From positions 8,558,303 through 8,622,302 of the forward strand of contig CM046870.1 in NCBI GenBank assembly GCA_025617745.1: a stretch of 64,000 bases of DNA. Reading direction: 5' to 3'. This DNA comes from Heliocidaris erythrogramma. Its lineage: Eukaryota > Echinodermata > Echinoidea > Camarodonta > Echinometridae. The notes beneath the pieces were generated by a model. It was given only the letters and a program-made list of their open reading frames with translations. It made no database searches and had not been told where the DNA came from. Positions within the stretch are counted from its first letter, which is position 1; every line of letters begins with the position of its first letter. This document shows positions 1 through 10,191 of this stretch, piece by piece. A program made the translations under genes and the position numbers.

Positions 1-1200
1 CCACTGGGGTTGTTACCATGGTAACACACCAAGGAATTGAATTTTAGAAAATACTATCTGTAATTCAACATCACAAAAACAAATTGTAGCCATCTAACTA
101 TATGTTTTTTTGGGGGTGCCCGTTTGATTGCAAGTAGAATCAGAGACATTTGAAGTCGCCGTCATGTCCAAACATGGCTGTTGCTATAGAAACAGTATGA
201 TAAAAATTATATATTTCTGTAACTATTCAACACAAAACAAAGAACATTTGATTTATTTGATTTATTTATTATTTCTCAATTCATCAAATAATGCATACGT
301 TATACAAATTATGCGATATACAATACAATGGAACATCATGACATTAATATATCTTAAACTACAAGGCTAACAGTAGGATTATAGAAAGAGAAATCAAACA
401 AGAGGGTTTTCATAATAAGCCGAGGCTTGACAGCATGAAAGCCCTTTGAGATAAAATATAATTTAAAAAATAATGAGAGAGAGAATGGGAAGAGGATACA
501 GAGAGAAATAGGGATGAAGAGAGGAGGATAAAATGAGGCAATTGTACCTTTCCAAATATTTTAAATAACAACTGTATTAACAATAGAGAGTTAATCATCC
601 GGTTTGAGAGGCAGACATGATATTAACATAATAGCAAGTGGTAAACTCGTTTTGTAAACTAATATCATATCTGCCTCCCAAAGAGGTGAAAATGTGTTAT
701 ACAGCCTGAAATGGTGTTTATCTGTCAGCTAAATATGAGTCATTGGAAGTCAACGTCATGTGAAAACATGGTTGTTGCTATAGAAACGTTATGGTGAATT
801 AATAAATATTAGTGAAAAAATCTGTAACTATCTAACACACTTTATAAAGTAAGGGTCTCCACAACCTGAAATGATGTTTTTCCCCTGTACGTTAGCTAGG
901 ACCCTGGATATCATATCCTATCAGGTAAAACGATTATAATTCTTATTATCCGTTTGGTCTCAAACTGACGACGATATGGTGGGTGTGAGCACCAGCCCCA
1001 TTACTATGGCAACGCACCATCAAAATATTGGAAATTGTTTGAAAATGACATATATATTCTGTTTTAACAATAGAAAACACAAAATATTGGTCTTGATATA
1101 CACATCATAAACTGCCTGAGTTATTACAGTCATAATCCGAATCACTTAAGGCCATATTAATTTCAAAACAGGGTTGTTGCCATGGTAATATTATTATGAA
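1..1200 (-). repeat. Degenerate satellite-like monomers, inverted relative to 5.7-7.4 kb
   Basis: Bases 1-245 closely match the reverse complement of about 5785-6030, including TTACCATGGTAAC, a GGGGTGCCCGTTTGATT stretch and TTGCTATAGAAAC. Weaker copies of the same monomer recur near 715-910 and 990-1200 (GGTTGTTGCTATAGAAACG, TTAGCTAGGACCCT, TTGCCATGGTAAT). The piece at about 250-700 is unrelated AT-rich sequence. No coding potential is seen. I infer one dispersed or tandem family lying in both orientations. Confidence 0.7.
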
Positions 1201-2040
1201 AACTGAGCAATTAAAAAAAAAATGTGACAGATTTTTGTTATTACAGTGCAGCAATTATGTTGCAAAGACATTTTTTAAAAACTATTTGCCGTGTTCGAAT
1301 AGCTCCGGGCTGACCGGGCAAGATGTGGGTGTCCATGTGGGGGACCGTTGCAGAAACAACAGCTGATCCTAACTGGTTAGCTGTACTTGAGTAGTTCTGC
1401 TTCCACCTCTATGCCTTGGCGTTGGGAGGGAGGCAATGGACGCTAGATGGATTCACCTCAATCACAGAACCTAATGTATTCATAAGATGATGAACTTGTC
1501 GGTCTGTAGCTAAACATGTCTACTTGAAATAAATCTGAGGAGATTGGAATAGAATTTAGCATTTTTTCCTCCTAATCCTACCCATAAGAAATCTGCATGT
1601 TCATTAAGGATTAACAGCGTGACCAAGGTGGTCTAGGATTTGGACTTCATCAGAAACAGGGCCATAGAATTGGACTGTTGGGTGCCTCGTCATAGATCAA
1701 GTCCAGGACTAAGTGCTGATACCTACCCGGATTTTTTAAATATTTGCTAGAAGGTATTCAAAAGAGTCACTGAGAAGGCCTATGGTGCAATTGCAGCCCT
1801 CCATTCTCTTGACTTACATGATTGGGGTATATGTATATTAGCTATGGACTTGATGTGTTGGGGACCATAAGACCTATAAGTTTACATATTTGTTGCCATA
1901 ACAGTTAAGCTGCAGTTCTCTTGGCTTTAGAGGAGATATGGCCAATAGTTTGTGATATGGTTCCTCTAATACTGTCTTGCCTTAAGCATGGTTGGATAAA
2001 GGATGGGTGTAGCAGAGTTTAGCGGCTAAGTCCATAATGT
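1201..2040. other. No recognisable feature
   Basis: This is unique-looking, mildly AT-rich sequence with no long open frame, clear repeat or RNA gene that I can support. Confidence 0.5.
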
Positions 2041-2074
2041 GAAATTCGTGAACACCAGCGGGTTTGTCTCCCGC

Positions 2075-2320
2075 CCCCCCCCCTCAGTATTATTTAGGGT
2101 ACGCGTATGCTTGTTCCCTCCCTTTGAAAGCACCCCCCTATCTCAGGGCTGCCAACATTTCTCAACCCCCTATCGCGGGCTTTGCGCGGGCTTTTCCTGC
2201 CTTGGAGACCCCCCTAAATTCAGAACACTGCTCAATGTACCCCCCTATCTTAGGTGAGCTCTCATTCCAACCCCATATCTCAGGACAGACACCAACCCCC
2301 CTCCCAAGTAAGCTGTCATT
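2075..2320 (+). repeat. C-rich degenerate tandem motif
   Basis: Variants of CCCCCTATCTCAGG recur irregularly, for example near 2133, 2166, 2239 and 2271. Short open frames here are low-complexity by-products of C-runs and resemble no protein I know. Confidence 0.5.
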
Positions 2321-2419
2321 ACAATACCTTGGAAGAGATGTTTTTATGTCCAAAATGGTCTCAGAACTCAATGCAGTCATATTAAAGAAACCAAACAAAA
2401 ATGAAAATTTCATGACATA

Positions 2420-3450
2420 AAAGTTTTTTTAATGGTAAGTCCTGTTAATAGCAGTTTCAAGTTATGTTACTTTCCATGATCACTTGTAACCAGAATCTCA
2501 ATGGGATAATATCAATAACAGGATAAAATCTAATTTGTTTGAGGCACTTACACATGAGGTTAGAACTGAATCAATACTGTCCCAAAAAGAAATCAATTAT
2601 CACAACCTGGACCAGAGGAGAGACCACCGGTACGTCTCTAAAGTTACTACTTATCCTGCTTAGTCACAGATTTCGGAACTATATCGAGTCGAGGGAGGAC
2701 TGGGTGGGACTGGGGGCCAGTGTTTCTACTTTTCAAAATGAAATAATCCTGGCTGAATGATTCAAAACTAGCAGGAATTTCAGGAATTTGATCCTGGGGT
2801 TTGATGAATTTTTCAAGATATTTCATAACCCCCCTTTTTAATTCCTCAGGTGTCGAAGAGAGAGAGAGAGAAAGAAAAACACCCCCTTTTTTAATGAAAT
2901 CTCCGGGTGAAAGATAAAAAACACCCCCTTTTTTTACAATTCACAGGCCGGATTGTGTCGCCCAAAAAGTACCCCTTTACCGGAGATTTTGTGAACACGC
3001 ATGCAGTCCATTCGACCTCCTAGTGGGGGGGGGGGGGGGGGGGGGGCGGGATTTGTATATCTATCTTTTACAGCTTTAAGGCGTTCTGCAGCCTTACTTG
3101 AACTGAGTATTATCTTATTAAAACGTGGTTGACTTTCTTACAAGTCTGATATGGTGAGGCACTCTTATCTGGCTTGAATCACAGGCTAAGAAGGTCATGG
3201 TGAGGAGATTATCCAACCCTCCCCCGGTTTGGTTTGGCAGAATAAAGTCAGAACTCAGGATGGAGATAATATATTATAGGTGTCATCTATACCCCCACCA
3301 CTATGGTAGAAGAGAATACATTTTTTGCAATACTTGAGTAATGTCTATATGGTTAGGATGAAGATGATGAGTGGATCCTCACTTCACCCTACAGGGAATT
3401 CAAGTTTACTTAGTATAGTTTGGTATGTAGTTCTGAAGTCTGTCAATGCC
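2420..3450. other. Intergenic with short C-run repeats and a 22-G tract
   Basis: Around 2825-2945 a CACCCCCTTTTTTTA-type motif occurs three times, separated by purine-rich sequence. A run of 22 G lies at 3025-3046. No gene is seen. Confidence 0.5.
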
Positions 3451-3451
3451 T

Positions 3452-4377
3452 ATTAGGTGGTCTGTCGTAGTCGACAGACCATCTCTTAATTTCGTCAGAA
3501 TTTTCTTTATTTTTCTCCCACTTTCTTGTTTCCACGAAATCTCAAAAGTCAATTTTCATGACATTTCCGTCAGTCATCCGGGTATATAAGGTGAAGCTCG
3601 GATATCAAATTCAAGGTCATCAGGTCATCGTGACGTCATCCAGGCGCCATTTTGTAAAATGACATTATCGTTCATATCTTCATAACGAGTCATCAAAAAT
3701 TAACCATATTTAACACACATGAACTTCAGGTCAAGGGTCAACATAAAATGTCATCAAAATCCGTGCACGCATCGTGACGCGCACGTACGCGCGCGTCAAA
3801 ATTTAGAAATGCTCAAAATCACTTTTTAATCAAATTAGAGTACGGTTCAGGACATTTTAAGCATTTTAAAATTTTCCGTCCGTGCGCGTCCGTGCGCGCG
3901 TTATGCGCGCACACAGCGCGTAGAGAACGTAAAAAGCTGTTTTTTCGCATGTTTCGTCTTCCTGACAATATTCTTGACAATGTCTATTAGAAAGTTTTGT
4001 ACAGTAGTTTGTGTACAACCCTATGGAAATTGTGATTTCCTGTCCTGTATTAGAGCTATGGGGTTAATCTCCCAAGTATCCTGTATCATCATCACCGTCA
4101 TGATCATCATCGCTATTATTATATCCATCGCCATCATCATTATATCATTATAATCATCATAATCACCATTATCATCATCACCATAATCATTTTACAATGA
4201 CCGTTACACATTTTGCTACATTCCTGTCCTCAAGAAGCATCTTCATTCATGGCATTCTTGACTTCCTATCTTCAGTCTAGCATTTCCCCATTATTATGAT
4301 CATCCTGATTACAATCATGATCGTACAAATTGAAAGACAGATCACCTAATTCGTCCTCATGACGAATTAAATTCTAG
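3452..4377 (+). mobile_element. Helentron/Helitron-like non-autonomous element (candidate)
   Basis: A 15-bp subterminal inverted repeat ATTAGGTGRTCTGTC lies at 3452-3466 and, inverted, at 4336-4350. The left copy overlaps a hairpin (arms 3459-3467 and 3472-3480). The right copy is followed by a perfect 9-bp hairpin (4347-4355 and 4361-4369, loop CTCAT), then CTAG and a T at 4378. Subterminal inverted repeats plus a 3' hairpin just before a CTRR end are typical of Helitron/Helentron elements. Between the ends are CGCG-rich sequence (3770-3920) and a CATCAT-type microsatellite (4082-4195). No replication-helicase coding is visible, so it would be non-autonomous. The exact 5' terminus is uncertain. 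Confidence 0.5.
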
Positions 4378-4379
4378 TT

Positions 4380-5455
4380 GTATCTGTTCTTCATGATAAC
4401 TCTGATTGATGGGTAATCCTCAACCTCATCCAAAGTAGCGGGTGTTGCTGCAAGAGGAATTCTGCTGAAAATGTTCCGTCCCTCTATCCAAAGGATGCTC
4501 TCTAACTTCTTATTCCTAATGGTATCCATTTATAGAACTCCTTGCAGGGGGGGGGGGGGGGGGGGGAGTGGAATACATGTAGCCCTCACTCATGTCAACT
4601 GGGTGTGGACACTTATGTACCTCAGTTATCATTTCACAGACGACCGTGAACTCAATACCGACACATTAATTGCAGCTGGCAGTACAGTCAGAAATTAACT
4701 TTATAAAAATAATATCACCAACATTATCTTTTGTGTTGTGAAATCACAGAAATATGCCACGTTTTTTCTAAATATAGATTTCTCGATCATAATCTGCCTT
4801 AGCAGCGACCATATTGGGATATGATCATTGTCTTAAATGATTAACATTTTCAATGCCATCATTCAGGCTGCTTGCAATGGTGATATCTAGCATGTCCAGA
4901 CTGTTATATTGTTTTAAAATAATGTTAAATCAAAACAATGCCACTTTCTGAAATGCCAATATTTTAAAGATGCTTTTGGTGCTCACAGCCACAGTACAAC
5001 ACCTACCAAGCAGTCAAAGTTAATACTGTAATACGACAACACAGTAGATGAGAGTATCTGTAAGTACAGTGGTACCTTTTCAATATGAATTGGCTTATGC
5101 AATGAATTTTCAGAAGCCTTGCATATCTATTTGAACATTTGCATCTTCATTTGTCATAGCAAGTGTCCTACCAGGCATGAACTTGAGGCCTCCAACCTGG
5201 AAAATATTCTTGATCTGGATTTGAACCAATAGGACAGTTACAAATTTATGAACTCAGGTACTTGTTTATAATTCATTATTTAGATACATAAATATCCCTT
5301 TCTTAAAAATCAATATTAGCTTTCTTATCGTTCTTTTCCTTTAGCAATGGAATATTTTTATATGACTGACCTAAATTCATCCGGCTTTTGATTGCAATTA
5401 AAGACGCAGCTTCAATTGTGTATAATTAGATGCCTATATTTTACCTCGTTACATT
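4380..5455. other. No recognisable gene; one poly-G tract
   Basis: AT-rich sequence containing a G-run at about 4549-4566. I see no coding region, RNA gene or clear transposon end. Confidence 0.5.
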
Positions 5456-5461
5456 ACAAAT

Positions 5462-5640
5462 ACATGGTGGAAGCACTGTGGTATATTGGTGAAGGCCTAT
5501 CACTCTCATACGCGAGCTCTTGGATTCGATCCTTGATCGGTGCTTACATCACTGGGCAAGGTGTTTTGCCCACATTTGTATTGCTTGACCCAAATGTATG
5601 AAATGTGTACAAGGCAATGATAGTTGCAGGGCAGTAATAT
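5462..5640 (+). repeat. tRNA-derived SINE fragment
   Basis: A pol III A-box-like GTGGTATATTGGTG is followed about 50 bp later by a B-box-like GGATTCGATCC (5523-5533). Next comes a body with CACTGGGCAAGGTGTTTTG and TGCTTGACCCAAATG, which I recognise as common in tRNA-derived SINEs of marine deuterostomes. The tRNA part is too degenerate to be a functional tRNA. Confidence 0.6.
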
Positions 5641-5727
5641 TACTGATGTGGTTATCCTGGGTAAGTAAGATCAATTTATTATCTATTATTCTAAAACTCT
5701 GATGTTGTGGCTACTAGGAAGCTTTCG

Positions 5728-7360
5728 ATTATGATAGCTGAGGGTCCTAGCTGACAGATAAGCACCATTTTAGGCTGTACATGCAATTGTTCTTTGTTTT
5801 GTGTTGAATAGTTACAGAAATATTCAATTTTTATCACACTGTTTCTATAGCAACAGCCATGTTTTGACATGACGGTGACTTCAAATGTCTCTGATTCTAC
5901 TTGTAATCAAACGGGCACCCCAAAAAACCTATAGCTAGATGGTTACAATTTGTTTTTGTGATGTTGAATTACAGATAGTATTATCTAAAATTCAATTCCT
6001 TGGTGTGTTACCATGGTAACAACCCTAGTGGTCACGCCCACTACCAACTTTATGTAAAATAGGAATATGAGAGCTGAAGGTCCTAGCTAACAGAAAAACA
6101 TGATTTAAGATTGCGCAGACAGTTGTTTTCTATTTTGTATTGATAAATCATAGATATTTTCCACAAATATCAGCATTTTGTGGGACCGTTTCCATAAAAA
6201 CGGCCCTTTTTTACACGTCTATGACTTCAAATGACTCAGATTGTGGTTGGAATCAGTGGGGCAGCTTGAATTACACATAATTGGATACTTACCATATATT
6301 TTATAGCTATTGAATTACAAAGATGCAGTATTTTCTAAGAATCCATTATTTTTGATGTGTTACCATATTAACGGTCCCCAGAAATCCAAATGCAAGTTAA
6401 TTTCTGTTGATGTGCGGGCATGCACACAACTCATATTTTGTTATTAAAACATCTGAAGATGTTTCATAGATTTTTAAATATTTTTTGAAATATTTTTTCC
6501 TAGCCTCTTAAGCTCCACCCCCCAAAAAAGCTTGAGATCTTATTCCCGAGATGACATCATCTGTCAATCATTAGTGAGCTAAGGAGAGAAAGTGGTATGT
6601 AGCTTTGCCAGAGATAACCATCTGTTCTAATGGACCATACAATGCCTACATAGGAGTTGCTATGCCAGACATGCTGTAGCATCACCACGAAAAGAAGGGT
6701 GATGAGGAGGTATTGTTTGAAAGCATGCAATTCTATTGTGAGCATGTGCTGAGCTGGGGGAAGTTACATTCCACTCTGTATTGTAGAATGTTAGTATGGC
6801 TGACTAATGATTGGCAGATGATGTCATCTCGGGAATAAGATCTGGAGCTTTTTTGGGGGTGGAGCTTAAGAGGCTAGGAAAAAATATTTCAAAAAATATT
6901 TAAAAATCTATGAAACATCTTTAGATGTTTTAATAACAAAATATGAGTTGTATGCATGCCCGCACATCAACAGAAATTAACTTGCATTTGGATTTCTGGG
7001 GACCTTTAACTTTACTACAGGCCACACCCACCACCAACTGTACATCAAATAGGCAGATTATGAAAGCTGAGGGTCCTAGCTAATAGAAAAACATACTTTA
7101 GGCTTGTGCATACACCTTTTTGGCTATTTCATATTTATAAGTTTAGAAAGTTGTCAAAAATACCCGCTTTTTATGGTACCGTTTCCATAGTAACTGATTA
7201 TGGTTGCAAAATACATATATTAGGATGCTTACCAAGTATTTTTAGATTCGTGAATTGGAATTATATGACTTTTCCTAAAATTCATATTTTTCTTGATCCT
7301 GGTGGCCACACCCACCACCAACTTTAAGGCAAACAAGCAGATTCTGATAGCTGAGGGTCC
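5728..7360 (+). repeat. Satellite-like array, monomer about 330 bp
   Basis: The unit-start motif AGCTGAGGGTCCTAGCTAAC recurs near 5738, 6071, 7066 and 7351. Each unit carries a GTTTCYATAGYAAC-type block and ends near CACGCCCACYACCAAC. The spacing is 333 bp, then about 995 bp because a MITE interrupts the unit, then 285 bp. The family also occurs inverted at the window start. No coding is seen. Confidence 0.7.
6372..7005 (-). mobile_element. TTAA-flanked MITE with about 210-bp inverted arms (copy 1)
   Basis: Bases 6372-6585 and about 6805-7005 are long inverted repeats ending in GGTCCCCAG / CTGGGGACC. They are bounded by TTAA at 6368-6371 and 7006-7009. TTAA target duplication is the hallmark of piggyBac-superfamily insertion, so I infer a piggyBac-like non-autonomous element. 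A second copy in opposite orientation is at 55491-56070. A short open frame in the core is not preserved in the second copy. Confidence 0.75.
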
Positions 7361-7387
7361 TAGCTAACAGAAAAACATCATTTAAAA

Positions 7388-7411
7388 TTGTGCCTAAGGG
7401 GGGGGGGGGGG
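7388..7411. repeat. Poly-G tract next to satellite end
   Basis: A G-run of about 12-14 with flanking G-rich sequence marks the boundary between the satellite-like array and the next tandem repeat. Confidence 0.6.
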
Positions 7412-7442
7412 CGTTTCGGTTTCTGGCCCATGGACTAACAAT

Positions 7443-7620
7443 AGAGACAATCCAAATCCTCAGCGGGACCAACGAGTGTTTTAAAGTGTATTTCTGGATA
7501 TGTACCAGTATTCTAAAATCCATACAAAGTTCGAATGTGTTGATAGGAAAAGAGGCCTCATTGAATATTGATTAATGATGTTTAAATAGCACGCTTGTCT
7601 GTGTGGTCGTTTCGTATAAT

Positions 7621-7656
<36 letters not shown>

Positions 7657-8795
7657 CGGTATATATGTATGTAATGTTATTACACAATGTAGAGATATTG
7701 GGAGGAAATGAAGAGGGGGTGTATGGGCTTTCATTACAATTGCTATCTCTCGTAGATATGGAGACGTACCTAAACACTTGTTTTGACGATTTGAATTAAA
7801 AAAAAATGCCTTTGAATATGTTCTGAATAGCATTGTAGGGGGTCAAACCTGTCGGGAGGCAAGGAATCGAAATACATTTAATGTACAACGAATTATTACC
7901 TCCGGTTTTTTGTGTTTTTCTTCGCTGATGTTTTTAGACTTCGTGTGAGATTTAAACAACCTAAACAATCTTATCTCACACGAAGTTTGTAATTATGTCC
8001 CACACTAGAGACAATCCTAACCGGCAGCGGGACTAATGAGTCTTTTAAAATATTCTCCTGAATATGTAGCGGCGTTGCAAAATCAAAGCAAAGTTCAAAT
8101 TAGTTCATATATGGAAAGAGGCCTCGTTGAATTTATTCTACTTTTTTCTCGAATAAAATAAAAAGTGGTAATTCATAAAATATTCTAAATTGATGTTTCC
8201 TTAATAGAACTTATACCTATGTAATTTTGGAAGAACCCTTGTCTCGTAGATGTATATAGTACCATTACACAATGTGGAGATATTGAGGGGGGTGATGGAT
8301 ATGCCTTCATTACAACTGCTATCTCTCGTAGATATGGAGACGTGCCTAAACACTTGCTTTAGCAATGTGAATCAAATAATGCCTTTTTACGGTTCTGTCT
8401 GCTACCACACATCATGCTTTTTGAATATGTTCTGAATAGCATTGTAGGGGGTCAAACCTCTTATTAGGCACACAATCGAATTACATTAATGTACAACAAA
8501 TTATTACTTCCTGCTTTTTGTCTTTTTGTGTTTCACTGTTTTTTTAGACTTCGTGTGAGATTTAAACAACCTAACAAATCTTGTCTCACACAAAGTTTGT
8601 AATTATGTTTCACAGAGACAATCCAAATCCTCAGCGGGACCAACGATTCTTTTAAAGCGTATTTCTGGATATGTACCAGTGTTCTAAAATCCATACGAAG
8701 TTCGAATGTGTTGATATGAAAGGAGGCCTCATTGAATATTGATTAATTGTTTAAATAACACGCTTGTCTGTGTGGTCGTTTCGTATATATATGTA
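7443..8795 (+). repeat. Tandem repeat, unit about 565-607 bp, 2.3 copies
   Basis: Units begin with AGAGACAATCC at 7443, 8007 and 8614. Shared blocks include GCATTGTAGGGGGTCAAACC, ATATGGAGACGTRCCTAAAC and a conserved hairpin. The first hairpin has arms ACTTCGTGTGAGAT at 7938-7951 and its complement at 7973-7986, and it recurs near 8548-8597. The first unit also contains a TA microsatellite (about 7617-7657). Units one and three are more alike than either is to unit two. No protein is encoded. Confidence 0.75.
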
Positions 8796-8803
8796 TGTAT
8801 ATA

Positions 8804-8952
8804 TCCCTATTTCCGATCATAGGGGGAATTCTAACAATGCAGTTTATTCCGTCACAATAAAAATTGGGCGTTAAGGGGAATTTCGACGGGCGTTACGGGG
8901 AATGATAAAATAGGCTGAGATAAAAGGATTCCCCCTATGGCTGCGAATAGAG

Positions 8953-8953
<1 letters not shown>
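8804..8953 (+). mobile_element. Small MITE with TCCCTATT.. inverted ends (copy 1)
   Basis: The left arm contains CATAGGGGGAATT and the right arm has GATTCCCCCTATG, flanked on both sides by AT dinucleotide repeats. The core GTTTATTCCGTCACAATA and AGGCTGAGATAAAAGGATTC recurs at 52186-52285. The GTTTATTCCGTCA block is also present inverted at about 9275-9300. Confidence 0.65.
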
Positions 8954-8995
<42 letters not shown>

Positions 8996-8999
8996 TATA
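8954..8999. repeat. AT dinucleotide microsatellite
   Basis: An almost pure (TA)n tract sits between the 8804-8953 MITE and a tRNA-like fragment. Similar tracts occur at about 7621-7657, 9177-9193 and 9330-9364. Confidence 0.9.
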
Positions 9000-9044
9000 T
9001 TGGCGTTCTAAGCCAACGACCCGGGTTCGATTCCCGGCGGAGAC
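9000..9044 (+). pseudogene. tRNA-Arg(UCU)-like 3' half
   Basis: The anticodon arm TTGGC-GTTCTAA-GCCAA is perfectly paired with a TCT triplet in the loop. It is followed by a paired T-arm (CGGG-TTCGATT-CCCG) and GCGGAGACA. The 5' half (acceptor 5' strand and D-arm) is replaced by an AT repeat, so this is a truncated tRNA gene or SINE head and not a functional tRNA. Confidence 0.65.
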
Positions 9045-9196
9045 ATTTTTTTCAGCCTTTGCAAAAATTTCAAAAAGGGAGGACAGCTCTACGCAACGTT
9101 ATTCTCGCATTTCTTTCACTTTGTATTTATTTCCACGAGATTTGCCAAAGCTGTTGTATATGTTATTTCCTTACAAATATATATATATATATAAAC

Positions 9197-9325
9197 GACT
9201 AATGGGTACATTAGGACGACAGTTTTTGTTCTTTTTCTTTGTTCAACTGTCGACCTAATGTAGGGGTTGCTATTATGACGGAATAAACTGCATTGTTAGG
9301 TGTCGACTTAATGTACCCGTTAGTC
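9197..9325 (+). mobile_element. MITE inside an AT microsatellite
   Basis: The ends GACTAATGGGTACATTAGG and CTTAATGTACCCGTTAGTC form inverted repeats of about 25 bp. An internal TCGACCTAATGTA repeats part of the end. Both flanks are (TA)n, consistent with a TA-targeting element (inference). Confidence 0.7.
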
Positions 9326-9327
9326 AA

Positions 9328-9329
<2 letters not shown>

Positions 9330-9364
<35 letters not shown>
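9330..9364. repeat. AT dinucleotide microsatellite
   Basis: A TA repeat continues on the right side of the 9197-9325 MITE. Confidence 0.85.
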
Positions 9365-9368
<4 letters not shown>

Positions 9369-9495
9369 TGAAACAAAATATAGAGTGCTATCAGACTCAG
9401 AATTGAAGTTTGGAGCAACTCCGTCAATTGTGTATAACCCAATGAGGACATATGAGCAATAGATAAGCGCTTTCCAATACGGGTGAATCGCTGCC

Positions 9496-9556
9496 CTGTG
9501 AGTGACTCGCTGCTCGTGCGTGACTCGCTGCTCGTGCGTGACTCGCTGCTTGTGAG
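9496..9556. repeat. 18-bp minisatellite, about 3 units
   Basis: The unit GACTCGCTGCTCGTGCGT is repeated in tandem with few changes. An open frame across it on the minus strand gives a Ser/Glu/Arg/Thr repeat, which I regard as incidental. Confidence 0.8.
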
Positions 9557-9622
9557 CAATAATTATTAGGGTGATTCAGTTAGGACTTTATGAACTCAAG
9601 TTGACATTGGCATGTATGATCC

Positions 9623-9763
9623 CTGATAGCAGAAAGTGGTAAAAATTACGTGATATTTACGTCGTGGTTTTCGTCTTTTTCTACGTCCTGTAATTACGTC
9701 AATAAGACGACAACTTGCACCAACGCAAGACGTCAAGAGGACGTCTTATTTTGACGTCATCTG
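9623..9763 (+). mobile_element. GACGTC-rich transposon end (left-type)
   Basis: The sequence begins CTGATAGCAGAAAGTGG and matches, in inverse orientation, the end at about 15880-16150 (CTCTGCTATCAG). The shared interior includes ACGTCAATAAGACG, TTGCACC and GGACGTCTTATTTTGACGTC. It stops abruptly where the 9764 fold-back element starts. It may be the left terminal inverted repeat of a large element or a lone end. Confidence 0.65.
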
Positions 9764-9926
9764 TACACTGTAAAAACTGAAGTGCTGTATATAGCACTTT
9801 TTGAGGGCATGCATAGGGACTGCACTCAGAGTGCCATTGAATGCACACAGCGTGCTATTTCAGCACTTTCACGGGAGCTGGACCGGCTCCTTAAACTGCT
9901 AAACATTCATTTAAAAAAATGATTTG

Positions 9927-9985
9927 GGCGAGCTTCGAACCAGGGTCCGCTGATCGAGAATTGCTGGCATTACCGCTAGACTAAC
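9927..9985 (-). repeat. tRNA-like module (divergent pair, left)
   Basis: Read on the minus strand it starts GTTAGTCTAGCGGTAATGCC (A-box-like, D-arm-like), carries a CTC triplet where an anticodon would lie and ends near GGTTCGAAGCTCGCC (B-box-like). The T-stem and acceptor stem do not pair well, so I call it tRNA-derived and not a tRNA. Confidence 0.6.
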
Positions 9986-10107
9986 TCACATTGTACGATT
10001 TAGAGCAGATCATATTACATATCATGTTACATAGTGAATTTACGACACCACATAGTTCATGTTATCTACTTGACTCCCATGACTAAACTGGATTGCAAGA
10101 AGCATTC

Positions 10108-10166
10108 GTTAGTCCATCGGTAACGTCAGCTCCTCTCAATCAGCGGAACCTGGTTCGAGGCTCGCC
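10108..10166 (+). repeat. tRNA-like module (divergent pair, right)
   Basis: It starts GTTAGTCCATCGGTAACG, has CTC in the anticodon-like loop and ends CCTGGTTCGAGGCTCGCC. It points away from the module at 9927-9985. Confidence 0.6.
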
Positions 10167-10191
10167 ACGGTCACATTTTTTTTTTTGCTGG

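Larger units (their letters stand above)
9764..10191 (+). mobile_element. Fold-back element with two divergent tRNA-like modules (copy 1)
   Basis: The left end is TACACTGTAAAAACTGAAGT. Inside lie two mutually inverted tRNA-like modules of about 59 bp (9927-9985 minus and 10108-10166 plus) separated by about 120 bp. The segment matches the reverse complement of 30327-30797. The right outer end is missing here after a T-run and TTGCTG. Each module has A-box-like and B-box-like pol III motifs. Confidence 0.75.

Noticed and set aside
2064..2420. 118-residue frame
   Set aside because: Proline-rich translation of C-runs, with no homology I recognise.
6557..6745. Conserved-looking short frame in the TTAA MITE core
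   Set aside because: The second copy at 55.5-56.1 kb has a stop after LLQHV, so the similarity is DNA-level only.
9000..9044. Functional tRNA-Arg gene
   Set aside because: The acceptor 5' strand and D-arm are replaced by an AT repeat, so a cloverleaf cannot form.
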